Origin: JBJHCA01 sp050485785
Lineage (GTDB): Bacteria; Bacteroidota; Bacteroidia; Chitinophagales; Saprospiraceae
Length of the DNA stretch: 5,076 nucleotides
NCBI GenBank assembly: GCA_050485785.1
Contig: JBJHCA010000125.1
Location: forward strand, 1 to 5,076
Reading direction: 5' to 3'
Made by a program: the position numbers and the translations under genes
The notes under the pieces: model-generated
Database searches by the model: none
What the model was told of the DNA's origin: nothing
What the model saw: only the letters and a program-made list of their open reading frames with translations
Shown here: piece by piece, positions 1-5,076 of the stretch
Numbering within the stretch: position 1 is the first letter of the stretch
Layout: every line of letters starts with the position of its first letter

Positions 1-72
1 ATGGCTTTTTTCTCTGCCTTGAATGACATTTTTTCTCGCCCGTTCTGCTAAGGCGGATTTTGTATCATTCAC
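1..72 (-). CDS. possible 5' end of a minus-strand gene (partial, unrecognised)
   Basis: Reading the minus strand from 72 gives a GTG codon followed by 23 open codons to the window edge, beginning (M)NDTKSALAERARKN. A TGA stop lies directly upstream at 75-73, so GTG would have to be the start. The peptide is rich in Lys, Arg, Glu and Ala and looks like a soluble helix, whereas the plus-strand reading of the same bases (16 codons ending with TAA at 49-51) is rich in Phe, Ser and Cys, as antisense shadows often are. No family is recognised. Only 24 codons are visible and no Shine-Dalgarno sequence is seen, so this may be chance. Confidence 0.27.
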   Translation of the reverse strand, partial: MNDTKSALAERARKNVIQGREKSH

Positions 73-140
73 TCATTTTTAGCATTGTCAACTTTGACGT
101 ACACACGCAATCAGCACAGACAATTGGTCCGATTTTCCGG

Positions 141-176
141 CGGCCTTGGCCTAATACGGTGAAGGCCGGTCTTTTT
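141..176 (+). terminator. hairpin with T-run, weak terminator candidate
   Basis: CGGCCTT at 141-147 pairs with AAGGCCG at 162-168 across a 14-base loop. It is followed, three bases later, by five T residues (172-176). This resembles a plus-strand intrinsic terminator, but the stem is only 7 bp, and no plus-strand gene is convincingly seen ending to its left (the only candidate is a frame closing with TAA at 49-51). It could equally be incidental GC-rich palindromic sequence. Confidence 0.25.
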
Positions 177-313
177 GGCTTTAGTCGTATGGCGACATTA
201 TCGCAGCGCCTATGGGATTGCTAATTTGTGAATGAAGATGACAACAAAGGCTAAGCATGATGGTGACACACACCGTGAAAACGGCATAATGCGGTCATAT
301 TTTAGAAAATGGC

Positions 314-321
314 TACATTTG
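314..321 (+). promoter_or_regulatory. candidate Bacteroidota -7 element before the thioesterase
   Basis: TACATTTG is an exact match to the Bacteroidota sigma-A -7 consensus TAnnTTTG. No TTG is found at the expected 17-23 base distance upstream, which weakens the call. It sits only 7 bases before the ATG at 329, so a transcript from it would be leaderless or nearly so, or would favour the second ATG at 341. It also overlaps the GGAGG at 321-325. Confidence 0.3.
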
Positions 322-328
322 GAGGTCA

Positions 329-751
329 ATGACACAACACATGAATTTTGAGGATTACCCTGTAAAGCTGAAGCTGAGGATTGACTGGAGCGAGCTGGAT
401 TATTTCGGGCATGTTAACAATGTGAGTTTTTACAAATACATTCAGGCGGCACGGGTCAATGTTTGGGACCGGGTGGGCATGAGGCAGTACCACCTTGACC
501 ACAATGTGGGACCAATGTTGGCAGAATGCGTGTGCCGTTTTAAACGACCACTGTTTTTCCCCGGAGAGGTTACCATACACAGCCAGATTGCGTTTATGAA
601 AAACACCAGCTTCGGATTTGAGCACATCCTAACCAATGAACGGGGCGAAACCGCTGCCGAAGCAAACGATGTGATGGTGATGTACGATTTTAATGCCGAC
701 CGCAAAATGAGCATTCCATCAGAATTCAGAGATCTTTTCAATGCGTTGTAA
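329..751 (+). CDS. acyl-CoA thioesterase, 4HBT-like hotdog fold
   Basis: A 140-residue protein, a normal full length for the 4-hydroxybenzoyl-CoA thioesterase/YbgC-like family of single hotdog-domain enzymes, which hydrolyse acyl-CoA thioesters in the cytoplasm, usually as homotetramers. The diagnostic motif is at residues 20-37: WSELDYFGHVNNVSFYKY, with the catalytic Asp at 24 (the D-x-x-G-H-V-N-N pattern) at the head of the central helix. The segment CRFKRPLFFPGEVTIHSQI (about 88-106) fits the following beta strands. There is no signal peptide. GGAGG at 321-325 is only 3 bases from the ATG at 329 and 15 from the in-frame ATG at 341, so the true start could be residue 5. The acyl substrate cannot be told from sequence. 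Nothing nearby suggests a pathway, so general acyl-CoA housekeeping is the safest reading. Confidence 0.93.
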   Translation: MTQHMNFEDYPVKLKLRIDWSELDYFGHVNNVSFYKYIQAARVNVWDRVGMRQYHLDHNVGPMLAECVCRFKRPLFFPGEVTIHSQIAFMKNTSFGFEHILTNERGETAAEANDVMVMYDFNADRKMSIPSEFRDLFNAL

Positions 752-848
752 AACGCACAACAAAGAGATATATAAAAAGAAAATGCAGACCCAGGTCATA
801 TCGCTCTTCCCCTGCAGCTTAAAACGAATGGTTCACCGTAAAACACCA

Positions 849-2006
849 ATGATGAGCAAGGGCAGGGCTTTAATTCAACACATAAAAAGGTATGGCTTTT
901 TATACCAGGTAATCCTGTTGCTGACTCTTTGCCCCTTATGGATGCAGGGACAGCAGAATAGCGGTTTACGTGCATGGACGGACGGCCCGCTGACCTGGGA
1001 AGACTTTAAACAGGATAGGGCAAAACCCCAAAATTACAGTTACAGGTTTTATGTTGACTTTGTAACGGAAACGGTACAAAAGACCCGCAATGATACCATA
1101 TTCCGTTATTTTCATGCCAAAGCGGTGCTGGATAATAACCTGACTTTCATACAGCCGCAATACAGAACCATGGACAATCTGAGGCTGTTCCAGCTCATGT
1201 TTGATGCTGCCGAACTGGAATGCAGAAAGTTTCGGCGACAGCTTCATGCTGAAAACCGCAGGAATTTCCACTGGCTAAGCCGGACAAGGATAGAAGAGAT
1301 GCGGCGGAAGATGGAGAACTACATGGTTGGTAGTTTCCCGCTACCTGATCCGTACTTACTGGACATGTGGGAGCAGAATATGGATAATATGCTCAGGGTG
1401 GATGAAGGCAATCCTATACCCAGTTTCCGGGCAGCCAAGTTTGGAATGGGATACCACCTTAGCCTGGGTTTTGATCAATATCCCCCCCGTGCCTCCGGTT
1501 ATTTTTCGCCTGTGTACCACATCGGAATGGGCTTTGATCTCATTTATCAGAACTGGTATCTGCTGCCTTACTATACCGTGGGATTTTATACTGTAACCAA
1601 TGAATCAGAAGCGTATCCCGGGTATGAAAAAGGCAGTAAGAATACAAACTTCCTAGGGGCGGTTGCCATCGGATACCGTGTAGCTGACCTCCACAGGTGG
1701 ACTGCAGTGCCTTTTGGGGGCATCAGTTATTTTGCTCCCGGCAATCCACCGTCTGAGGAAGGAATTGAACACCGGGCTTTCCCCGACGGAACAAACCTGA
1801 TAGCAGGATTTACCGTAGACCGGAAATTTAATCACAAAGTTAATTTTGGCTTTTTGCCCAATTTGAGAAAACGAGAATACAGTCACAATGCAGTAAGGCT
1901 GCGGCTGTTTGGGATGTACAACCACGGCGATCACCTGTTTTCGGGCACTTCACTTCATCTGTCACTGGCATGGCTCACTACCGGACGCAGAATTTACGTC
2001 GATTAG
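849..2006 (+). CDS. exported DUF922-like protein with barrel-like C-terminal half, likely catalytically dead
   Basis: The frame is open from an ATG at 741, which overlaps the thioesterase end by 11 bases. I place the start at the ATG pair 849/852 because it puts a basic n-region in front of a hydrophobic segment (residues 15-34, YGFLYQVILLLTLCPLWMQG) followed by QQ, a good signal peptide. ATGs at 783 and 828 are alternatives. The product is 385 residues. LTWEDFK at 48-54 is the usual opening of DUF922 proteins of Bacteroidota. At 115-128 QLMFDAAELECRKF aligns with the family's histidine motif (HEQxHFDIAEL), but both His and the Glu are replaced. From about 195 to the end the sequence alternates Gly and aromatic residues with hydrophobic ones (for example FGMGYHLSLGF), suggesting a small outer-membrane barrel or beta sandwich. 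The function is unknown. The DUF922 link is from memory of the motif, not a search. Cell envelope location is likely. Confidence 0.85.
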   Translation: MMSKGRALIQHIKRYGFLYQVILLLTLCPLWMQGQQNSGLRAWTDGPLTWEDFKQDRAKPQNYSYRFYVDFVTETVQKTRNDTIFRYFHAKAVLDNNLTFIQPQYRTMDNLRLFQLMFDAAELECRKFRRQLHAENRRNFHWLSRTRIEEMRRKMENYMVGSFPLPDPYLLDMWEQNMDNMLRVDEGNPIPSFRAAKFGMGYHLSLGFDQYPPRASGYFSPVYHIGMGFDLIYQNWYLLPYYTVGFYTVTNESEAYPGYEKGSKNTNFLGAVAIGYRVADLHRWTAVPFGGISYFAPGNPPSEEGIEHRAFPDGTNLIAGFTVDRKFNHKVNFGFLPNLRKREYSHNAVRLRLFGMYNHGDHLFSGTSLHLSLAWLTTGRRIYVD

Positions 2007-2140
2007 GTTTTGGCTAAGTTTAGATTAGATGGGTGGTAATTGGGTTTACGATGCAAATCATTTTGCTCGTTTTATGCTCACACAACACGAAAACCAGCAG
2101 ACAAACTCCTAAAACTTCTGGTACCACATTTAAACCATTC
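2007..2140. other. intergenic spacer left of repeat copy 1
   Basis: 134 bases between the exported-protein stop and the sharp left edge of the direct repeat. There is no open frame worth reporting and no hairpin with T-run. The bases just left of the repeat (2131-2140) do not resemble those left of copy 2 (2951-2961), which fixes the repeat edge at 2141. Confidence 0.6.
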
Positions 2141-2255
2141 CCCGCTCATTTTGTCGCCAACCGGCACTTAACGCAAACTTAATTGACTGGCCCATGGAAA
2201 TGGTGTATTTTCACCCTGAATCATGTCCATGTCACAACCGGCAAATATATATACA
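2141..2255 (+). repeat. direct repeat copy 1 (left of the DUF4160/DUF2442 pair)
   Basis: Matches 2962-3076 at a constant offset of 821 with no gaps. Bases 2141-2201 are identical to 2962-3022 (61 of 61). In 2202-2255 there are 13 mismatches in 54, giving about 89% overall. The left edge is abrupt and the right edge fades. It begins 13 bases beyond the DUF2442 stop codon. It contains two ACTTAA hexamers (2166-2171, 2177-2182) 11 bases apart, TTG at 2183-2185 and TATTTTCA at 2206-2213, a degraded form of the promoter candidate seen in copy 2. If active, this copy would transcribe antisense into the DUF2442/DUF4160 pair. Confidence 0.97.
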
Positions 2256-2272
2256 GCGACAGGGCCGCTCAT
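2168..2272 (-). CDS. possible 34-residue peptide gene ending inside the repeat
   Basis: On the minus strand an ATG at 2272-2270 overlaps the DUF2442 stop (TGA at 2271-2269) as ATGA, the same coupling as between the two upstream genes. The frame runs 34 codons to TAA at 2170-2168. It starts MSGPVAVYIFAG and ends FPWASQLSLR. The same frame in repeat copy 2 is open and reads VYVFAGRDM then QGENTRFPWASQLSLR and the same stop. Of 11 codons that differ, five are synonymous, mildly suggestive of past coding selection. Copy 2 has no ATG at the equivalent place. No family is recognised. It may be a real small gene, a fossil C-terminus or chance. Confidence 0.3.
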   Translation of the reverse strand: MSGPVAVYIFAGCDMDMIQGENTPFPWASQLSLR

Positions 2273-2562
2273 CCATGGCTCGCATTGACTGCATCCGAGT
2301 TATTTATGAGCGTAATACGTCCATTATACAGTTGATCAATTGGAAAAATCAAATCCCAATCTTCACCCCACACCAGGTTTCCATTTTCAATATAAAAGCT
2401 TTTAAAATTATCAAAATCAAGGTATTGCTGAACCCAATCTACATTTGTAGCTATCAAAAATGGCTCAAAGTCAACTTCTTTTATAGCTCCATCAGAAAAC
2501 TCAATACTTAACCTGTATTGGTTAATATACCTTGCACTAATCACCTTTACAATGGGGTTCAT
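2269..2562 (-). CDS. DUF2442 family protein, likely antitoxin-like partner of DUF4160
   Basis: A 97-residue protein with the features of DUF2442: an N-terminal strand pair ending in FSDG (residues 22-25), then EVDFEPF (29-35), and the family's late motif with W65, D70, P74 and LY at 78-79 (WGEDWDLIFPIDQLY). The family is small, cytoplasmic and often encoded beside DUF4160; such pairs are commonly listed as putative toxin-antitoxin modules, with DUF2442 usually taken as the antitoxin. The biochemical role is not established by anything here. Its ATG overlaps the DUF4160 stop by 4 bases (ATGA, 2559-2562), so translation is probably coupled. The last 18 or so residues (from N80) extend past the usual family end and run up to 13 bases from the repeat, so the tail may have been acquired from flanking DNA. 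Confidence 0.92.
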   Translation of the reverse strand: MNPIVKVISARYINQYRLSIEFSDGAIKEVDFEPFLIATNVDWVQQYLDFDNFKSFYIENGNLVWGEDWDLIFPIDQLYNGRITLINNSDAVNASHG

Positions 2563-2861
2563 AACCTGGTATTTATTGTATCACACTTAGGCTTAACCTT
2601 TTCATTCATAAACAAGTTCCATTTTTCCATTATCCCAATATGATACTTTTTAACAAACTTAGTCACAATCTTTTTGTCTTTTTCAGTAAGCTCAGCTTTC
2701 CCCCTATCCTTCTTTAATATCACTCTTATCAGTTTTTCTTCTTTGTATCTTAACTCAATCTTATTACCCTTGTCTGCACACACTACATGTACATGAACAG
2801 GTAAATGGTCATTTGAATAAAAGAAAAACACAAATCTATTGTACTTGTATATTTTTGGCAT
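2559..2861 (-). CDS. DUF4160 family protein, first gene of a toxin-antitoxin-like pair
   Basis: A 100-residue protein that opens MPKIYKYNRFVFFFYSNDH and carries the DUF4160 signature NDHLPVHVHV (residues 17-26; D18, H19, P21, H23 and H25 are the conserved positions). A C-terminal helix (KIVTKFVKKYHIGIMEKWNLF, about 64-84) matches the family's V-x-x-W-x-x-x-H-x-x-E-L-x-x-x-W region in shape. The final 15 residues are extra. The family is usually paired with DUF2442, and the pair is regarded as a putative toxin-antitoxin system from genomic context. No activity can be read from sequence. It is first in the minus-strand operon and overlaps DUF2442 by ATGA. No Shine-Dalgarno is seen. The gene is AT-rich: a hand count over 2581-2820 gives 77 G+C of 240 (32%), against about half G+C in a sampled stretch of the left neighbour (1441-1500), which supports horizontal acquisition. 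Confidence 0.92.
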   Translation of the reverse strand: MPKIYKYNRFVFFFYSNDHLPVHVHVVCADKGNKIELRYKEEKLIRVILKKDRGKAELTEKDKKIVTKFVKKYHIGIMEKWNLFMNEKVKPKCDTINTRL

Positions 2862-2865
2862 ATAT

Positions 2866-2897
2866 CAAATATTTAGATTTTTTCATGATAATTTCAA
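2866..2897 (-). promoter_or_regulatory. candidate promoter of the DUF4160-DUF2442 operon
   Basis: On the minus strand TTG (2897-2895), 21 bases, then AATATTTG (2873-2866) fits the Bacteroidota promoter with one mismatch to TAnnTTTG. The -7 element ends 4 bases before the DUF4160 ATG, implying a leaderless transcript. In such AT-rich DNA a chance match is easy. It lies inside the 821-base unit, so the gene pair would carry its own promoter. Confidence 0.28.
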
Positions 2898-2961
2898 GAC
2901 CCTTTTAACCTAAAGTGGCATTTATTATTCCTGACATCCACCCCAATTTAAAGTCGGTTTT

Positions 2962-3076
2962 CCCGCTCATTTTGTCGCCAACCGGCACTTAACGCAAACT
3001 TAATTGACTGGCCCATGGAAATCGTGTATTTTCGCCTTGAAACGTCACCATGTCACGCCCAGCGAAAACATATACA
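2962..3076 (+). repeat. direct repeat copy 2 (right of the DUF4160/DUF2442 pair)
   Basis: Second copy of the repeat at 2141-2255, same orientation, identical for its first 61 bases and about 76% identical over the remaining 54. It lies 100 bases upstream of the DUF4160 start and 83 bases before the adhesin start. Its two ACTTAA hexamers are at 2987-2992 and 2998-3003. On the minus strand a frame through it stays open from 3141 to TAA at 2991-2989 but has no ATG before 3051. Confidence 0.97.
3004..3034 (+). promoter_or_regulatory. candidate Bacteroidota promoter inside repeat copy 2, driving the adhesin gene
   Basis: TTG at 3004-3006, 20 bases, then TATTTTCG at 3027-3034 matches the Bacteroidota consensus TTG-N(17-23)-TAnnTTTG with one mismatch in the -7 box. 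Two ACTTAA hexamers 11 bases apart (one helical turn) lie immediately upstream and could bind a regulator. Transcription would begin near 3040, giving a leader of about 120 bases before the ATG at 3160. This is from consensus matching only. Confidence 0.4.
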
Positions 3077-3159
3077 CCTTTCCGGATAGGAATTGCCGTA
3101 CTTCCGTCTAAAGAAGATTGCGGTAATGCCTGGTCTTTTAATTATTCAACTTACCGCGC

Positions 3160-5076
3160 ATGCTGAATGGCCAAACTGCGATATCGGTATTGTTGATTAT
3201 AATGACTAATCTTTTGGCGGCATTGTCTCCGTGCAGCGGTCAGACTGTTATAACGCAGTGGGATTTTAATGGAGATAGTGTGACTGCAATTCCCGGAGGC
3301 AACACTTCTCCTGCACCGAGCATTGGTGAAGGTATTGCAGCGCTTATAGGTGGCACCACTGCAAACTTTGCATTTGGGATTATCGAAGGTGGATCCACTG
3401 ACCCCAATAACACTTCGCCACCTAATTATGGTTGGAATTTAAGTTCGTTTCCTGCTCAGTTTACACAATCTGGAACAGCAGGAGCCGCTTTTTTTGTAAA
3501 CACCGAATGTTACGACAGCATCAGTGTATCGTTCGACATGCGGTTATCCAATACTGCCTCTCGCTGGTATCAATTAGAGGTGACCACAGACAGCGGGAAT
3601 ACATGGGTTATTGCAGGCCACAACAATGGAGATAACTCCCCTTCTTTGACCTGGCATAACAATCAGATCTGGAATCTGGAAAATATACCAGGTGTTAGTA
3701 ATAATCCCTACTTTGGATTCAGAGTTGTTTCTATTTTTTCACCGGTATCTTTTAATCCGGGAAATCCGAACATTACTTACTCCCCGGATACCGCATATCA
3801 TAGAGCTAGTGTGTTTGATACAGCTGCCTCGTCGTATACAACATCCGGCACCTGGCGTTTCGATATGGTTACAGTGCGGGGTACTTTGATAGTTGTTGAC
3901 CTCGGATTTATTCCTCAAACCTTTTGTTATTCTGATGAAGCCGTTGAACTTCCTGATACCATTAATAATATACCGGGTTTCTGGCTGTTGGACAGCATGG
4001 TTGTTAATGAAATAAATCCGGGCTTGACGGGAGCTGGTACTCATTTGCTAACTTTTGTGCCGGACTCAGGTTATTGTTCAGCACCGACCGACCTTACATT
4101 ATCTGTCTTTGCGCCAACTATTGACGTAGTTGCACCGTCGTCAGTCTGCGAAAGCGATAGTGTTTTTTTGGCGGCTGTAAGTGCTGAAGGAGGATTTGAA
4201 TACCTTTGGAATACCGGGCACACTGATTCATTGCTGCACGTGTATGTAAATTCAGATACTACCTTTTCGGTTACTGCTACAGACACAGTAGGTTGCATGG
4301 CTTTTGCTGAAGTTACTATAACTGTTGATACCCCACCCGAATTAACGCTTAATACCGGCTCAGTACTGATCTGTGAAGGAGACTCCACGGAGGTTTACGT
4401 GGTCAATTCAGATTTTCAAACCACTTACCTGTGGGTTCTGGGAAACGATACGCTCATTGGAAGCGGTCATTGGTTGTCTCAGGCCGGTATTTGGACGGTA
4501 ATAGCGTTTTCGTCAGAAGAATGTTTTACTGAAACCTATGTGGAGGTTGAAGAAATTGTCGTATCAGATATTCCATGGATAGACGTCGAGGAATGTGACA
4601 GCCTTTTATATCACGGAGTATGGTACACTGAAACCGGCCTATATTACCCAATCCTTCAAACTGATGACGGTTGTGATTCACTGGTTTTTCTTAATGTAAC
4701 CATTTACCCCACCATTGAACAAAGCATTGAACTGAGTGTTTGTGACAGCCTTGTATGGAACAACAATATATACACGGAAAGTGGTATATATTCAGATACA
4801 TTTTCAACTGTCTTCGGATGTGATTCCATAGTTGTTCTTGATTTAATTGTACACCAAAGTATTTTCACTTCAGCCTTTGAAACAAGCTGTAATCCCGCAG
4901 ATACCGGTACGGTAGTAGAAAACCTGTTAAGCCAAAACGGTTGTGACAGCATCGTCACCACCATCACTACCCTGCTCGAAAGCTTTGAATCCACCATCGA
5001 ACTCACAAGCTGTAATCCCGCAGATACCGGTACGGTAGTGGAAAACCAGTTGAGCCAAAACGGGTGTGACAGCATT
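3160..5076 (+). CDS. large secreted adhesin-like repeat protein (3' end outside window)
   Basis: Open for 639 codons from ATG 3160 to the window edge. An in-frame TAA at 3139-3141 fixes the upstream limit, and ATG 3202 is a later alternative that would remove most of the signal peptide. Residues 1-27 form a hydrophobic export signal (core SVLLIIMTNLLAAL) with likely cleavage before Q28; it lacks Lys/Arg. Residues about 28-245 form a jelly-roll-like domain (WDFNG near the start, TSGTWRFDMVTVRG at its end). Then come three Ig/PKD-like modules, about 247-317, 318-390 and 391-467; the second and third have Cys pairs (C330/C379, C405/C455). From 479 come Cys-Asp-Ser repeats. Such proteins in Bacteroidota are usually exported by the type IX system through a C-terminal domain, which would lie outside the window, and serve as surface adhesins or gliding-type proteins. 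That role is inferred. No ligand or enzymatic site is visible. No Shine-Dalgarno precedes the start. Confidence 0.9.
   Translation, partial: MLNGQTAISVLLIIMTNLLAALSPCSGQTVITQWDFNGDSVTAIPGGNTSPAPSIGEGIAALIGGTTANFAFGIIEGGSTDPNNTSPPNYGWNLSSFPAQFTQSGTAGAAFFVNTECYDSISVSFDMRLSNTASRWYQLEVTTDSGNTWVIAGHNNGDNSPSLTWHNNQIWNLENIPGVSNNPYFGFRVVSIFSPVSFNPGNPNITYSPDTAYHRASVFDTAASSYTTSGTWRFDMVTVRGTLIVVDLGFIPQTFCYSDEAVELPDTINNIPGFWLLDSMVVNEINPGLTGAGTHLLTFVPDSGYCSAPTDLTLSVFAPTIDVVAPSSVCESDSVFLAAVSAEGGFEYLWNTGHTDSLLHVYVNSDTTFSVTATDTVGCMAFAEVTITVDTPPELTLNTGSVLICEGDSTEVYVVNSDFQTTYLWVLGNDTLIGSGHWLSQAGIWTVIAFSSEECFTETYVEVEEIVVSDIPWIDVEECDSLLYHGVWYTETGLYYPILQTDDGCDSLVFLNVTIYPTIEQSIELSVCDSLVWNNNIYTESGIYSDTFSTVFGCDSIVVLDLIVHQSIFTSAFETSCNPADTGTVVENLLSQNGCDSIVTTITTLLESFESTIELTSCNPADTGTVVENQLSQNGCDSI
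4594..4887 (+). repeat. two 49-residue Cys repeats in the adhesin
   Basis: Units 4594-4740 (residues 479-527) and 4741-4887 (528-576) each have the form C-D-S-L, a W/Y-rich strand with Y-T-E-(T/S)-G, then G-C-D-S and a hydrophobic strand. Cysteines fall at 479, 505, 528 and 554: spacing 26 then 23. The protein pattern is clear although the DNA has diverged. It matches repeats common in large Bacteroidota surface proteins. Confidence 0.88.
4885..5076 (+). repeat. 41-residue Cys repeats, nearly identical at DNA level, continuing past the edge
   Basis: Bases 4885-4953 and 5008-5076 (offset 123) differ at only 5 of 69 positions, and four of the five changes are synonymous; the exception is Leu589 to Gln630. 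The protein unit is SCNPADTGTVVEN, then LSQNGCDSI, with cysteines at 577, 595, 618 and 636. More copies probably follow to the right. The high identity implies recent duplication or gene conversion. Confidence 0.93.

Larger units (their letters stand above)
73..328. other. intergenic region upstream of the thioesterase gene
   Basis: No reading frame of convincing length or composition is visible on either strand, and no tRNA or rRNA is recognised. It holds a short hairpin with a T-run (141-176) and, at its right end, a TAnnTTTG-type promoter element just before the thioesterase start. If the minus-strand partial gene at the left edge is real, this is a divergent promoter region. The rest has no signal I can assign. 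Confidence 0.6.

Noticed and set aside
741..848. N-terminal extension of the exported protein from ATG 741
   Set aside because: It would put 36 extra residues, including several basic stretches, before the signal peptide and overlap the thioesterase; the ATG pair at 849/852 gives a normal signal peptide. Starts at 783 or 828 cannot be excluded.
2141..2300. Repeat as a classical integron attC site
   Set aside because: ACTTAAC at 2166-2172 fits the RYYYAAC end, but no GTTRRRY partner follows within the usual length in copy 1, and I see no clear paired inner arms. The gene-plus-repeat layout is similar, but the site itself does not qualify by eye.
2194..2511. Plus-strand reading frame of 105 codons across repeat copy 1 and DUF2442
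   Set aside because: It is antisense to the recognisable DUF2442, and in copy 2 the same frame stops after 24 codons with mismatches concentrated at second codon positions.
2141..3076. Insertion sequence or composite transposon
   Set aside because: There is no transposase, no inverted repeats at the ends, and a 61-base identical repeat is far too long for a target-site duplication.
3739..4388. Minus-strand frames opposite the adhesin (3739-4044 and 4071-4388), and one at 4704-5075
   Set aside because: All are shadows of the 639-codon plus-strand frame, which has a signal peptide and clear repeat domains.
1..5076. CRISPR array or structured RNA genes
   Set aside because: No set of regularly spaced short repeats outside the coding repeats, and no tRNA- or rRNA-like sequence seen on either strand.

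Overview
The window looks like chromosomal DNA from a member of the Bacteroidota, most likely a Saprospiria/Lewinella-like or similar marine or environmental lineage. This rests on three things: a secreted multi-repeat protein with Cys-Asp-Ser repeats of the kind common there; a secreted protein with an LTWEDFK motif typical of the DUF922 family in that phylum; and promoter-like sites matching the Bacteroidota consensus (TTG, about 20 bases, TAnnTTTG) together with start codons that mostly lack Shine-Dalgarno sequences. The species assignment is an inference.

Layout: 1-328 is mostly non-coding, with a possible 5' end of a minus-strand gene at its left edge. At 329-751 lies a complete hotdog-fold acyl-CoA thioesterase. 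At 849-2006 (reading frame open from 741) lies an exported protein whose N-terminal half resembles DUF922 but lacks the histidines expected of an active member, followed by a beta-rich, barrel-like half. At 2269-2861 two small, AT-rich minus-strand genes overlap by ATGA: DUF4160 first, DUF2442 second, a pair with toxin-antitoxin-like organisation. From 3160 to the right edge runs the first 639 codons of a large secreted adhesin-like protein (signal peptide, jelly-roll-like domain, Ig/PKD-like domains, then Cys repeats), which continues beyond the window.

The most notable structure is a direct repeat of 115 bases (2141-2255 and 2962-3076, offset 821; first 61 bases identical) that brackets the DUF4160/DUF2442 pair. 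One copy starts 13 bases past the DUF2442 stop and the other lies upstream of the DUF4160 start, so promoter, two genes and one repeat copy form an 821-base unit. This is how a gene cassette captured by recombination at a repeated site would look. The repeat itself contains a plausible plus-strand promoter pointing at the adhesin gene and, on the minus strand, a reading frame whose last 28 codons are similar in both copies.
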